Shown piece by piece: positions 10,845 through 23,167 of a DNA stretch of 64,000 bases (positions are counted from its first letter, which is position 1; every line of letters begins with the position of its first letter). The position numbers and the translations under genes are program-made. The stretch spans positions 379,501 to 443,500 of the forward strand of contig JAFEMH010001238.1 of the NCBI GenBank assembly GCA_022495995.1, written 5' to 3'. Origin of the DNA: Adenophora triphylla var. japonica (Eukaryota > Streptophyta > Magnoliopsida > Asterales > Campanulaceae). Under the pieces are notes generated by a model. The model worked only from the letters and a program-made list of their open reading frames with translations. It was not told the origin of the DNA and did no database searches.

Positions 10845-13800
10845 GTTTTGGCGACTCCGCTGGGAAATATTAATTAAGAGGGTTAGACTTGCGTTACAAT
10901 TGAGTATTATCAATCTTTTTATTTTTCTGCAAAAAATTGATTTTTCTGAATTTTTTCGGATTTTTCTGTAATGTTTCGTCAAAAAAAATTACTGTCTGAC
11001 TGCTTGTCAAGTGCGGGACAAGGTAGTCCCGCGCGAGACATTGTTATGGCAAGTCCAAACATGGAACTTTTGCTTTTGTTGACTTTTCTTCCAAGTTGTC
11101 CACAAAAAAAAAAAAATAAATAAAAAAAAAAAAATTGGGCAGTTGACTTCCTTAAAAGTCTAAAAGTTTGACTGCACCTAAAAAAAAAACAAAACAAAAC
11201 AAAAAACAAAAACTTACAGAAAAGTTTTAAAAATTCAGAAAAGTCAAAAATAAATTATTATTTCTATTTTGCTTCTATTGACTTTATTTTGCAGGGTAGA
11301 ATAATTAATTTATACGTGAACTATATACTTGCGTGAGATTGGATTATTTTAATTTTTACCGGTCATCGGTTGATTCGGGCTTTGTAATTAATTAATTTAA
11401 TTCTCTCTCTCTCTTTAAGTGGAACTACGACGGCCAGAGTCTTCCTAATTTGGGAGAAACGTAGGCAACCACTTGGTGCGGCCATTATCTGTTTTTCTTT
11501 TAATTTTCAAAAAAAAAACTTTCTATTTTACTCTATCACCTAGATTGACTCTCACACATGCGCACTCATATTATAACTGTCATTGCACTACATATCTTGA
11601 TTAACCCGGGATCCACACTAAGGATGGATGACGATAACCACCTAGTCGCCGGTCTCTCCGAAGTTGGATCATCCCACTCCGCGTCTTCAATCCACCTAGA
11701 TTGTCATATCGCAGGGAGCCTAGTCTTCCTGCCCTGCATCGCCACATATCATGTAGATTGACTTTTTTAAGACACTCTGTGACCGGCCGGTTTGATCTTG
11801 GAGTCCTTGTAATCCCTTGTCAAGATCTTGTTTTGTGCAATAATCCATGGAAAAGAAATTAATAAATTGTCGCGTCGGAATTGTCGCTTCGGAAACGTCC
11901 CTATGGTTGTCCCATCGGATTTGTCCGTAAAGAGAAAAATTTCTCACCAAATTTATTACACAAAACTCGATGTTACTTGAGATTACTTTGACCCTTAGGT
12001 CCTTAGGTTTGGTTTTTGAATGTTAGAAACCCCAAAACGGATTTTCCGTCCGACCAAAATTAGGATTAAAATCAGAAAAAAATTGTGACTTCCCGTAGTG
12101 TTGTCTCGCGTGAGACTACTTGTCCCGTGCGAGAAAAGTGTTCGATCTATTCGTGTTTTGGCCAAAACCTTCAAGCTTTCATTCACCCTACTCAGCCGAC
12201 TTGTTGGGACTTGATCATGATTTAACACTTGCCACCACTTGAAGGATATCATCCAAGACCTCTTTGACAATGGAGAGTTAGAACGTCCCAACGTCATTAC
12301 GAATCCTCTCCCTCATAATACATGAAGAAGATGAAGCTCCAAGAAGAAATCTACACCTACCACTTTGGGGGCTACCACTATCCTCTCCCTTTCTCCTTTG
12401 ATAGAAGTAGACTAGATTTTAAATTTCCAAGTTTGAACTCGAAGAGTCGTTCTGTCTTTCTAGTACTTCTCACCTCCTCTAGTTTGTGTCATCTAAACTA
12501 TCGAGTCTGTTTCAATTTCTCCGATTAATCAAAGATATTTTCTTTTCCTAAACACTTTCCTTAAGGTTGTTCTACCTCATGAATATCATATAAAATAATG
12601 GACCCTCCATTCCCTAAATCATCGCAAAAAATAAAATAAAAAATAGAAGCTTCTAAGCGAGTTTAAGAAGAAAGTTATCCTTAGGAGGCTTAAGGGCTAA
12701 ACATTACCCCTACTGAAAGTTAAAGGTCAACAAACGAAGAAAACTAAAGGTGATGTTGTCAACCCTCATTCCAAGAATAGTGGGGCTACTCAATTCAAAA
12801 CTTTGAGAGTACAAAAAAAAACACTCTCAAGCTTTCATCCCTCCACAACAAAGGTGAAACTTCAAATGCATGAAGGACTCTCCCACAAAGAAGAGGAGTC
12901 AAGAGATACCAACAAAAGAAATGAAGACTACTCAACATCCTCTTACAACAAGCGAAGAAGACTTTCAGTATCAAGAAAAATGTTTACCCTTAAGTCATAC
13001 TAATGATTGACTTTCTCCTCAAACTTATTTAGAAATTTCTAGATGATGCATGGTTCATTAAAAGGTAGAACAACTTTTATAGATCTTTGAGCCAAGTAGC
13101 GTTCTTGTTGAGTCTAGAGGCTTCCTGTTAGCCACTCTCATACACACTCTTGAAATCCAAGCATCAAAACTGGGGCTTCCTAACCTTTCCCTCCCAGTCA
13201 ATCTCTACTTCAACTCTTCAAAATAATCAAATCTGCATTAGGAGCTTTCCTCTTTGCTTCTCACTCTCATCATTAGAGAATACGCTTCTCCAAAGAGTCA
13301 ATGCTTGGATCACCTTCCAAAGAATAAAGTCCATCTCTCCTCAACTAACTTGAGATCTCATCTCTCTCTCCTCAATAAGATTTTCTCCGCTGAGTTCTCT
13401 TCGAGTTAATATACTACTTTCAAAAGAAAAAAAGGATGCAAAATAGATGCCCGCTAGATTGAAAACCCGAAAGGGTGGTCTAGGCAAAAACTAGGGTGCG
13501 TCACTAAAAAAAATCAAAGACAAAGGGAGACTACTCTTCAACCTTCTTCATCGAACATCATTCGATCCTCTTCAAATCAAATCAACAAGGAGAGTCTTAT
13601 TCGATCATCTTCAAATCAAGAGATCAGACTCACAAGCCTGTTCACAAAGTCATCTACCTCTTGCAAAAGCAACTTGGGGCTTGAGACAACAAAGAGCCTT
13701 GGACATAGAGCCATTATGATAGTCGACAGATTTATAGTCGTTTGCCTCCTAGAGACACGATTCAAGGGAGAATTAAGAATGAAGATTCACAACAGGACTA

Positions 13801-14839
13801 GATGTGTTCACGTAAGGTTACTCATCGAAATGCTATAACAATGAAGAAACAATACGGTACTCTCGTACAAGACAGTCTCCCTGACTAGCAACAGATTCTG
13901 CATAAACCTGATTTGGTCCCAACTTGTCAAACACAAGTTCACTCATATAGTTCACCCATCTCAAATATACATCCATACAAATGTCCCTACATATCCATAT
14001 ACCATATCCTCATACATAAACTCACCACCAAAATGACCAACCGGCCATTTATATGAACAGACGTGGACACCACCACATAAGTTCAGTTAAACAACTAAAA
14101 TCTAAAAAATCTATTTGGAATCTTTATGTGCTAGCAGGTGCCGAAAGATAAGAATCTTTTGGGTCTATCCAAGACCAGCATGCATATATCCTTGCATTAC
14201 AGGAGCCGACAGAACCTTCACCTCAACCGACAACTTCAAAGTCTGTGACAGCAGCAAACTTCAAGTCCGTGACCTCGACAACACCAGCAAAATTTGTGAC
14301 GGCAGCAAACTTGAAGTCCATGACCTCGGCGACATCAACAAAGTCTGTGATGGTAGTAAACTTCAAGTCCGTAACTTCGGCAACATCAACAAAGTCTGTG
14401 ACGGCATCAACTTCAAATTCCGTGACCTCGGCAACCACAACAAAGTCTGTGACCTCAGCATCAACAAAGTCTGTGACGGCAGCAACGATAATAAAGTCCG
14501 TGACCTCGGCAACAACATCAACCTCAGCTACGTTAGTAACATCGGGCGACGCACTTCAACAACTTCATCAACAAACAAGTATCATCGGAATTGGGTTAAG
14601 TCTTTGATTCCTCAGTATGATTTTACCTTTTCAAAAAAAAATCCCTCCTCGATTTTCAAAATGCTTTTCAAAATACCTAAAATAGCCTTTTTTGTGTTTT
14701 GGAGTCGAACTACGTTTTGGTCTGATTCTCCGATAGAGATACGTAGGCAGCCGTGCGGCACGACCATCCCATTGTTCAGAATGATGTCTTTTCTATCGAC
14801 GACACGACTTCTTTCATAAGACTTGTCGTCGAGGCGCTC
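10845..14839 (+). other. Interior of element R without coding domain
   Basis: It holds the leader with A-rich runs (11100-11200), the part equivalent to the 3' tail of element L, and the repeat array at 14225-14545. Open frames here (for example 14115-14819) translate the repeat array and have no recognisable domain. No polypurine tract is obvious before 14840. Confidence 0.7.
14225..14545. repeat. Tandem repeat array in element R
   Basis: About seven imperfect units of roughly 48-54 bp with the core AAAGTCTGTGACGGCAGCAA and CTTCAAGTCCGTGACCTCGG. It is the inverse of the array at 1-350. It is open in several frames because the unit is close to a multiple of three and stop-poor. Confidence 0.85.
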
Positions 14840-15824
14840 TGTAGACACCCATTTCTGAACCAATAATTCATGATTACACTACTCTTCGTCTCGCTTTTAT
14901 GTTTTGATGAAAGCATATCAGTTTCATCATGTTTCGTTAAGTTTCTAACTAACCTAGTTAGTTTTGGACCTAACTGACTAACGGAATAACTGAAGAGGAC
15001 AAAATGGTCAAATGACTAGTTGTCCCGCGCGGGACATACGTGTCTCGTGCAAGACAACCCCTCTGCAGGATGTGCAGAATCATTTTCCTTCTTCGTTTCA
15101 ACCTCTTTTCTTGATAAATCTCATCCAATTCGGTTTTCCAATAGCATTTGAGTTCTGGAACCTTCCTAGGGTGGTTTCCCTCTCCACCTTTACCTCTTAA
15201 ACCCCTATAAATACTTGATGACTTTCAGTATTTCAGAGGTCCCCGATTCCTAATCGAAAACACACAACACACACCATTTGTTGGTTTCTCTCCTTGAAAG
15301 AATCCTGCAAATCACTCACAAACAACTCCTAAATTCGTCCATCAACCACGTTGATTGACGAACATCAAGGCAAAGCTCTGCCTAAATCATTTCTCGACCG
15401 AGAAGACACCTTAGAACCACGTTCTAAATCAAATACTCCCTAAATACAAGGTAAACTCCTTTAACTTTCTTCTTCTTAATCCCTCTAATTGCTTTTAGAG
15501 TAGTGTAATCCTATCAAAAGGATTAGCCTAGAGTCCCTTCAATCAATGGAGGCGATCTCGAAGCATACAATCCGACATTCCTAATTAAGAAATTAATTAG
15601 GGTTTGCTTGTTCTTCTTTAATTATTATATTGTAAAGATTGATAGTACTCGATTGGCAAGACCGATCTCCAAATTGGGTGGAATGGGTGCTCCTCGACCT
15701 TTCCATTTCATAAATTAACCCCCGAACCCTTAAATCTCTTTAAATCAAAAAGTTTTTTCTTATTGTTTTCCTAAATAAATAATAAGTGGCGACTCTGTTA
15801 TTCAATAAAAATATCAACGCTACA
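14840..15824 (+). repeat. 3' LTR of element R
   Basis: 985 bp, TGTAGACACCC...GCTACA. The paired dyads (15023-15056) and TATA region are kept, but the second dyad has decayed (GTCTCGTGCAAGAC). Several small differences from the 5' LTR indicate an insertion that is not recent. Confidence 0.9.
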
Positions 15825-15829
15825 GATTC

Positions 15830-16225
15830 ATGTGCTAACTGTGATTTGAACTCCCATGCTACTAACATTTGCCCATATATTGTACAATTTTTTGATTTTT
15901 GGAACAGGAACAAGTAGTGAATGGGTACCAACCTAAGCCCCCTCACAATTATCCATACTACAACACATACAATCAAGGGTGGAGAAATCATACGAATTTT
16001 TCATGAAATAATAATCAACCTCTCCACCCCATTCCACCTCAATCGACTCCCTCACAATCGCAAGGTCAACAAAAGCAACCAAGGGAGGAAAAAATAAATA
16101 GGTTAAGGTTGGATCAAATCCAATAAGGGAAGACTCATGCACAAATAAGTCAACTTGTCAATGCCCTCCAAAGTTATAATCCGGGCACATTCCCTAGTCA
16201 AGGGGAGAATGGAAATGCATAACCG
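15830..16225 (+). pseudogene. Athila gag C-terminus with CCHC zinc knuckle
   Basis: Positions 15831-15872 encode one CX2CX4HX4C zinc knuckle, the RNA-binding part of gag. Downstream a frame carries the NGYQPKPPHNYPYYNTYN type of proline/asparagine/tyrosine-rich tail usual in Athila gag. A stop (TGA near 16004) breaks it. It is separated from the rest of gag by element R. Confidence 0.75.
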
Positions 16226-16227
16226 TA

Positions 16228-16901
16228 TTGAGAAATGGCACGGTAATAAATCGTGAGGTATGTGCTCCTACCCCTTCTTCTTCTTCTCATAAACCAAATG
16301 TGAAAGATGTTGAAATTGAGAGCAAGGATGGTATAAATAAAATGGCAGACAAACAAAAAGAAAAACCATCACCTCCCAAACCATATGTACCTCCCGTACC
16401 TTTTACAGGTAGATTAATGTGGCAAAAGATGGAAAAACAATATTTTTAAATATATGACATGTTTTCCAAAGAGAACATAAATTTACCATTTTGGATGTCA
16501 TTAAAAATATCCCATCTTATGTCAAGTTTTTCAAAGAATTTAATACCCAAAAATAAAGCTATGGGAGAGGTGAATAAGTTGTGATGTCTCCCACCTTCCA
16601 CCGAAACTTAAAGACCCCGATAGCTTTAATATCAATATCACTTTGGGGGGATTCCAAATCGGTGAAGGTGATGTTGGATTTAGGTGCTAGCATTAATTTG
16701 ATGCCCTATTTTGTGTATGTGATGTTAGGATTGGGTGAGCTTAAACCCACCACATTGCCCCTTCAACTAGCGAATCTACCGGTAAAATGCCCTTTGGGTA
16801 TTGTGGAGGATATCTTGATCCAAGTGGACAAGCTCATTGTATCGGTTGATTTTGTTGTGCTTGATTTAGAGAATGATGTTAGTAATAGTCGTGAAACACC
16901 C
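16228..16901 (+). pseudogene. Athila pol start: aspartic protease remnant
   Basis: After a linker ending in a proline-rich segment (VPPVPFTGRL), a second frame (from 16581) carries the retroviral-type aspartic protease with the active-site-like DLGASINLMP motif near 16680, then the GLGELKPTTLPLQLA and VEDILIQVDK segments. The frame is broken between the two pieces and ends at the Tekay-like insertion at 16902. Reverse transcriptase and integrase are absent from the window. Confidence 0.7.
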
Positions 16902-19900
16902 TGTGAGCACCCCAACCCGGATCCTAACACGTATCCCGAGCTTGAAGGGCCCAAACTAAGAAAACTCACCTTGAATTTTTAAAACTTTTATTTCATCTTA
17001 AAAGAAAACCGATTCTCAACTTCCAAATTAAAACCAACTGATAATGTCTCCACTTTGGAGGAAATTTCAACAACAACTTCAATAAACTATAATCTGATCA
17101 ATTACATCGAAAACCCCCAAATAACATTGTTTTACAAAGAGTTTTCTATACAACTTTATAAAAGAGTATTACTTAATAAAGACTCCAGACAACCTACTTA
17201 TTTTCATAACCTGACAAGTCCCAAAAGCCAAAGTCCACACTCTTATCCCCGGCCTCACCGGTTCAGGTCACCTGTCTCAGCACAATCTAAAACAGTAAAA
17301 GGGGAAGGGGTGAGAATAAATCTCAATAAGCTATTATGAATGCAGCAAGATGCCAAACAAGATGCAACACATCAAAAGACATATCCACATAATAAGAGAG
17401 GCTCCCTGCCGCCAACCGTCCCATACCGGTTGGAAACAACGACCAGCTCATCATGAATATATCACAACACATAAGTACGATAAAGTAACACTTAGAAGGA
17501 TACTGAGCCAAGGTTTTATCTCCAAAAGGATATACACATCCGAGCAGCAGCAACAGTTGATGAAGCGGTTCCGGAACCATAAACAATAATAGTACCATAG
17601 GGATTCTGACACACAGTCATATCCCCAGTGAAACTAGACCATCTACCTCAAAAGGAGATGCTAGCCCACTAATCCCACAAAAGGGGGACAAATTCGGGTT
17701 ACCAATGTATGAATTATAATGAACTTGGCTCGGTGCCATTATAATTCCAACACATTGCCCAACAAACAAATACCAGCTGGATTTTCATAACTAAGCACAG
17801 TAATAACATACTTGCTTAACCAAACATTGTATGATCCAAGTAGGGATACATACCACAATAGCATATCATGAAGATAGCAATACTATAACAAGTATTCAAC
17901 ATATTAGCACAACGGCTATAAATCTTTGTTTCAACATGTACAGTTTAGGAATTCCAAAGTAGGGAATCCTACAACAATAAAATATCATAAAGATAGAAAT
18001 ACTATAACAAGTATTCAACATATTAGCACAACGGCTATAAATCCTTGAACAAATCCCAAACAATTTAGGAATTCCAAAGAAGGGAACCCTAGCATTTATA
18101 TCGAAATACATCAATGAGTCCAAAATGTGCAACATTCATTTAATACAATATACATAGTACCATCAATGAATATGAATCCAAGTAAGGTAACAAGGTATCA
18201 TCAACCAACCCTACATAGTTAATATACAACAATACATGGCCTCTATAAAGACCCAAGTTCAATTTACCAAGTTTGAGTCACAATGGTTAAGTTACCAAAC
18301 AAGGCGACCAAGCGTTTTCCAAGCAATATTTCAAGTACTTCCATAATTCCATTTTTATCAATTAAGAGGTCATTGTGTAGCCAAAGTATTCTACTTTAAT
18401 CTAGGTTAAAGAGGATTCATTTTGGTTCTAGTTTGGATAGGTTTAAACAGCTCTAAAGTTGGTTCAAAGTCACCAGGCCAGGGTACGACTCGTGCCCCTT
18501 TGACCTTTCTCAGATTCATGCGTCCCTTGCAAGGCACGACTCGTTATTTCCACAGGGCACGACTCGTGCCTTAGGGCATGACTCGTGCCATTTCAGCCCA
18601 AGTTGATCAGAACGAATTAACCTCACTTCCACGAGTCGTCTCCACGAGTTGGCCATGGGCACGACTCGTGCCAAGGGGCACGACTCGTGCCACGGCCAGA
18701 TTCAGGTATCAGCAACATCTTTAACTCAATAAGTCAAGAAAACCAAAAATCCAACCCAAGCTTCCTCTAAATTGTGAACATAGGAATATTTACCAACCTT
18801 CCTAATATCATTATAACCCATTTAAACCCAAAGTAACATCAACCTAGGCTACTCACACTTTGATTTCCTACTCATTTCACCATCACATTTCATGTTTAAC
18901 ATTCTTGTCTCTACTTTAACCATAACATCTTACTCTTTATCAACTCCTATGAACAACAACACCACATTTAGGTCATTAATCAACTTTCCACTCCAAGAAA
19001 GTACTCCAATATACCAAACATACATTATAACAATTAATATCAACATTTAACATTTTATAATCAAGTTTAAAGAAAAGTCCTAATAACCCACACCATTAAA
19101 AGCATATCAAATCCTTTTTCTACTTCTTTCAACCCAATTGAGGTATACTCACAACATCTCCCAAATCAAAGTAAGATGGATATAATCATATACACTAACT
19201 CAATTAAGGTCATTAACATCTTACACTCATTATACCCTCATTCCTTCAACTTAGACCACCACCTCATCACTAAAAATCAATTCAACCTTAAATAATCCAT
19301 TTTACTCAAATAACATTATTTAAAATTTCCAAAAATCCTTTTCTTTCAACAAAGTATTCATTAACACATAAAATGGCAATTATTAGAAGGAAGTCATAAT
19401 AACTTACCTTAGCAGTAAGAGATGGAACAAGGATTTTCTTAGCTTGATGTGCTCCCCTAGTTGCCCCGAACATGAAAGTACAATCGAATTGAGAAATGGA
19501 GAAGGATTGGATTTTCTAAGGATTTTGGAAGAGAAGCTTTAAGTAGGAGCTTCCATGGAGAATATTGATTGAGGAGGTGAAGGAGGATGATGGAAGAAAA
19601 TGAAGAATGATGATGGAGGAAGTATGGGGAGGTTTTGACAAAGTGAAGGAGGTGGTGAGGGAAATAAGGAAAAGATATGCCCCCCCCCTCCCTTCATTAA
19701 TTTCAATCTTCCAAAGATGTGCCCTCAAGCCCCCAAAGTTTAAGAGAATGCAACTATACCACAACTTCAATTATTCACACTACCCACCTCCACTACTTAT
19801 AACAATTTATTTATTTTCAATATTATACTTTCCCCAAGATATTTTATCTTATTCCCATTTTATCCTAAGGCTTTAGAATTATCCCACAACCATCTCATCT

Positions 19901-20005
19901 TAACATAAGAAATTAAAGACATAAAATGAACACATAAAGTTAATATTAGTATTAAAAGCATATAATATGATACTAAAATTAGTGCCTAGGGTTAGGGTCG
20001 TTACA
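16902..20005 (-). repeat. 3' LTR of the Tekay-like element, 3.1 kb
   Basis: TGTAACGACC...GGTGCTCACA on the - strand. It contains a tandem duplication of about 120 bp (about 17870-17985 and 17986-18100) and a cluster of GGCACGACTCGTGCC dyads at 18480-18705. No coding capacity is recognisable in it. Confidence 0.85.
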
Positions 20006-21048
20006 CTCACTCCCCCTTAAAGAAAATTCGTCCCGAATTTGAAAAAGACTTACCTTAAGGATCAAATAGCAAAGGTTACCTCTCACACATTTCAAATTAC
20101 AACTTTCAAATAGTTTCCTCAATGGCATGATTCTTCTATACATCTCACAACCCGAATACTCTAGAATTTTGATTCCGGACTTGCGATGCTAATAACTCTC
20201 AATGGTTCTCCCACATAAGTCAAATCCGCTTAATCATCATTAGTTGAAGGACTCCATACAAACGAGGGATCATGCAAATGATTTTTCCATACTAAGCTTC
20301 ATACAGTACCCATTTCAATGCTAAACTAAAAACTACTATTATACGCAAACTCGCTAAGATTAATTAAACTTTTCAAGTTGAAAGGAAATCCACCAAAATA
20401 ACTTTTTCGGATGTTATAAAATAACGCATTTAAAGTCTTTTAAGAGTTCCAACCATCACTTTGGCCTATTGATCACTTCCTTTTGAGTAACTAAATTCTT
20501 CAAACCCTTAGGATCGGCAACAATTTCAAATGGAGCTTCAAAAAGATAAGGTTCCTACTTAAATAACGCAACACAATTGCAGCCACTCTCGAGTAGAGGA
20601 TAAGAAGATTCCACTTTATCTAAGTCAACTTCCTCGAAGCATACGCTATTACTTTCCCAATTCTCATAATATCACAACCTAATCCTCCTTTAATACGCAC
20701 TTAAAATTCACAAAGTCCTCGCATCCACTAGGTAAGGTGAGGATTAGGTCTATAGTCAATATATTCTCCATCTCTTATCCATATGGTTTACCCTTATTAC
20801 ATTCTACACCATTGATATATCCTTCCGAGTTAACTAAATCGACGATTTTACAATTCTCAAGAATCCCTTGTTAATCCTTAGGTAGCTCTTGCCAATCCAA
20901 AGACTACGGACTGAATCCTCGTAAGAACCATGGTAACATCCGAGCTTAAGACTATAGAACCCAAAATTTGAAATCTTCTCGAGTCAACTCACATTTGCTA
21001 AACTTCTCAAACGATGAATTCCCACTAAAGGTAAATAACACAACTCAC

Positions 21049-21135
21049 AAATGATCTTCATGATCCTCTCGTAACTTTAAATAAACAAAGAGGTCATCAA
21101 TCATAATTACCATAAAGCCATCAAGATAAGGATTA
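21049..21135 (-). pseudogene. Reverse transcriptase remnant (catalytic-loop region)
   Basis: The - strand frame shows the order NPYLDGF, then an IDD-containing catalytic loop (MIDDLFVY, normally FIDDILVY), then HEDHL, which is the palm region of Ty3-gypsy reverse transcriptase. Neighbouring sequence is too decayed to delimit the domain. Confidence 0.65.
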
Positions 21136-21906
21136 AAAATTCTGCTTATCATACTCAGAATCAACACATGAGATACTTCAATGGAAACACAATTACCATC
21201 TACTCACAACTAGCACATAAAATTTTTGGAAAGACTTCTTATGCAAGTCTAACACATACCAAATACCCTTTACACTTTTTAATCAAATTTTCTGGCTTTA
21301 ACGCATATATAACAAAATTACCACCTAAGGTTTATCTGTATCAAATACCTATATAAGCAAATTAGGCAGAGAAAAGAAGACTCACTTCCTTTGATAGTCT
21401 ACCAATGCACACAACTACTTACCCATCCAGGTCAAGTATATCTCAAAATCATAAATTGGTAATCATACCGAATCAACTGGCAATACATGCTCAGCCATAA
21501 CCACATCACCATCGTGGTAAATCAAGAGAGATTCGAGGTTCTCTCTCATAAGAGCAGAAATCTCTATCACATAAAACAATCTCAAGCAATGTATGCCACA
21601 TAGAAGCAAAATACCATGCCAAACATAAATGATATGAAACAGGATCTGTAAGAATATGACCTCTTACTTCTGAGACAGATAATATACCTCTAGTGGTCTC
21701 TGAGGGATCTATCTCTTCTAGACCCGAAACACATACCCGACCTTAGACCTTCCCTTTTTGGTTTCCCTTCATTATCTCCTTAGGTACCACCTCTTTGTTG
21801 TCCACCCAGCTGACCGCTGCATTGAAGCTCGACCCCGCTGCAACCTTGGGCAATTCCTCCTAAAGTGCCCCATCTCTCTACTCTTAACACACCTGTCTTG
21901 CTTACT

Positions 21907-22215
21907 TCAACACTGATCTTCGATATGCCCAACCCTCTTGCAAAATTTACAAATCATCCCATACTGTTTGGATATTGGCCTAGACGAAGAAGCTACAACA
22001 AGCTCCCTTCGCAAACTCCCTGAAGTTGAAGTCCTTGGTTTTCCCCTGGTGATTTTGGATCCTTGTCCTAGATACTTTGGTTTATTTCTAATCCCACTTT
22101 CGGATCTTCCACGATTTTCCTCAATGTCATTCTCGACCTTATATGCTCTATCTATGGCGGTCTGATAATTGGTGAAGTTATCAATCAATAATTTCTTCCT
22201 AAACTCAATCCTCAA
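21907..22215 (-). pseudogene. Tekay-like gag, C-terminal part with zinc knuckle
   Basis: An open frame of 102 codons holds a gag C-terminal half: the helix AYKVENDIEENRGR, a basic linker and one CX2CX4HX4C zinc knuckle (CKFCKRVGHIEDQC). The upstream gag part (22216-22920) is broken by stops. The protein would form the particle core; this copy is dead. Confidence 0.8.
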
Positions 22216-23020
22216 ACTTTACGAACTTATGAACTCTTCTCGCTTCATGTGATACCAAATGAGGGCAACACCGAGCCAATTCCTCAAACCAGACTAAATA
22301 CTGATTCACCGTCATGTTCCCTTGTAACCATTGAAATGAAATAATCCTCGAACTGCTGGGTGAAATTACCCCAAGTCAAAGAAACATGATCCACCAAGTT
22401 CAAGATGGTTTCTAAAACTTTTTGTCAACAATCAAGTTCATATGCTCAATATCATTTATACCCTTAACATTATTATATACCATATATACCCAAATTCAAC
22501 AACTACTATACTCTACGTAGTCCATTTTCATTATGAAGTCCCAATTAATCCCACATACTTCCTCTAAGCCATATAACATAGATAATTAAGAATCATATCA
22601 TTTTCATTCCAACTATCACAACAACAACTTTACAAACTTAGCCAACTTCATTATAAGGTACCCGAACAATACCACATACTTGCTCTAAGCCATATAACCA
22701 TAGTACACCACCTTCCCAATTAAACACAACCATTTTATCACCCTTTTCTCTACTACTTCCAACACTCTATTTCAACCTTTCAAAACCCAATTAATCATGT
22801 ACAAAAATCATCAAATTCATTTATCTCTCATAATTTCCCAAAATCTTAACATACTCGTTCAACAATCCATTTTCCTTCATTATCTGGAACTCTTCGCTGT
22901 CATCATTTCTTCCGGCCATTAGAACAAACTCCTGCATCAAACACTCGACGTCAATTACCACACACTCCCTCTTAGTCTAGACATCTACCCTTGACCTCTA
23001 AACTAATCTCTGATACCAAC

Positions 23021-23131
23021 TGTGAGCACCCCAACCCGGATCCTAACACGTATCCCGAGCTTGAGGGGCCCAAACTAAGAAAAATCACCTTGAATTTTTA
23101 AAACTTTTATTTCATCTTAAAAGAAAATCGA
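23021..23131 (-). repeat. 5' LTR remnant of the Tekay-like element
   Basis: It matches 16902-17013 almost base for base, then homology stops abruptly inside the LTR. Only about 110 of 3100 bp remain, so the right-hand part was removed by a deletion or rearrangement. Confidence 0.85.
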
Positions 23132-23167
23132 TACTCTTCGCTGTCATCATTGCTTCCGGCCATTAGA

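Larger units (their letters stand above)
9842..15824 (+). mobile_element. Tat/Ogre-like element R, complete, non-autonomous
   Basis: 5' LTR 9842-10844, primer site TTTTGGCGACTCCGCTGGG from 10846, interior to 14839, 3' LTR 14840-15824. Flanking target duplication GATTC at 9837-9841 and 15825-15829. The first LTR base pair is mutated (TCTAGAC instead of TGTAGAC). The interior of about 4.0 kb has no gag, pol or other recognisable domain. Compared with element L, the gag block is missing at about 12230. It would need proteins from a relative to move. Confidence 0.9.
7605..16901 (+). mobile_element. Athila-type Ty3-gypsy element, interrupted and decayed
   Basis: The left part is an LTR ending CA at 8888, followed by the primer site TTGGCGCCGTTGCCAGGGA, which is characteristic of Athila-group elements, then gag remnants to 9841. 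Element R (9842-15824) interrupts it. The element resumes at 15830 with the gag zinc knuckle, gag tail and aspartic protease, and is cut at 16901 by the Tekay-like element. Its right half is not found to the right of that insertion. Start at about 7605 is approximate because no second LTR is present. Confidence 0.75.
16902..23131 (-). mobile_element. Tekay/Del-like Ty3-gypsy element with very long LTR, decayed
   Basis: On the - strand the right-hand LTR remnant ends at 23021. The primer site TGGTATCAGAG (complement of 23007-23018, initiator-Met type) follows. A gag with a zinc knuckle and a remnant reverse transcriptase come next, then a polypurine tract (complement of about 20009-20020) and the left LTR 16902-20005 that starts TGTAACGACC. 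That LTR start, the LTR size and the order fit the Tekay/Del chromovirus group. The interior of only 3.0 kb shows heavy deletion and many stops. Confidence 0.8.

Noticed and set aside
14115..14819. Open frame of 234 codons, and its counterparts at 14245-14607 and 22-354, as protein genes
   Set aside because: They are translations of the tandem repeat arrays, open in several frames and both strands, with no domain or start context.
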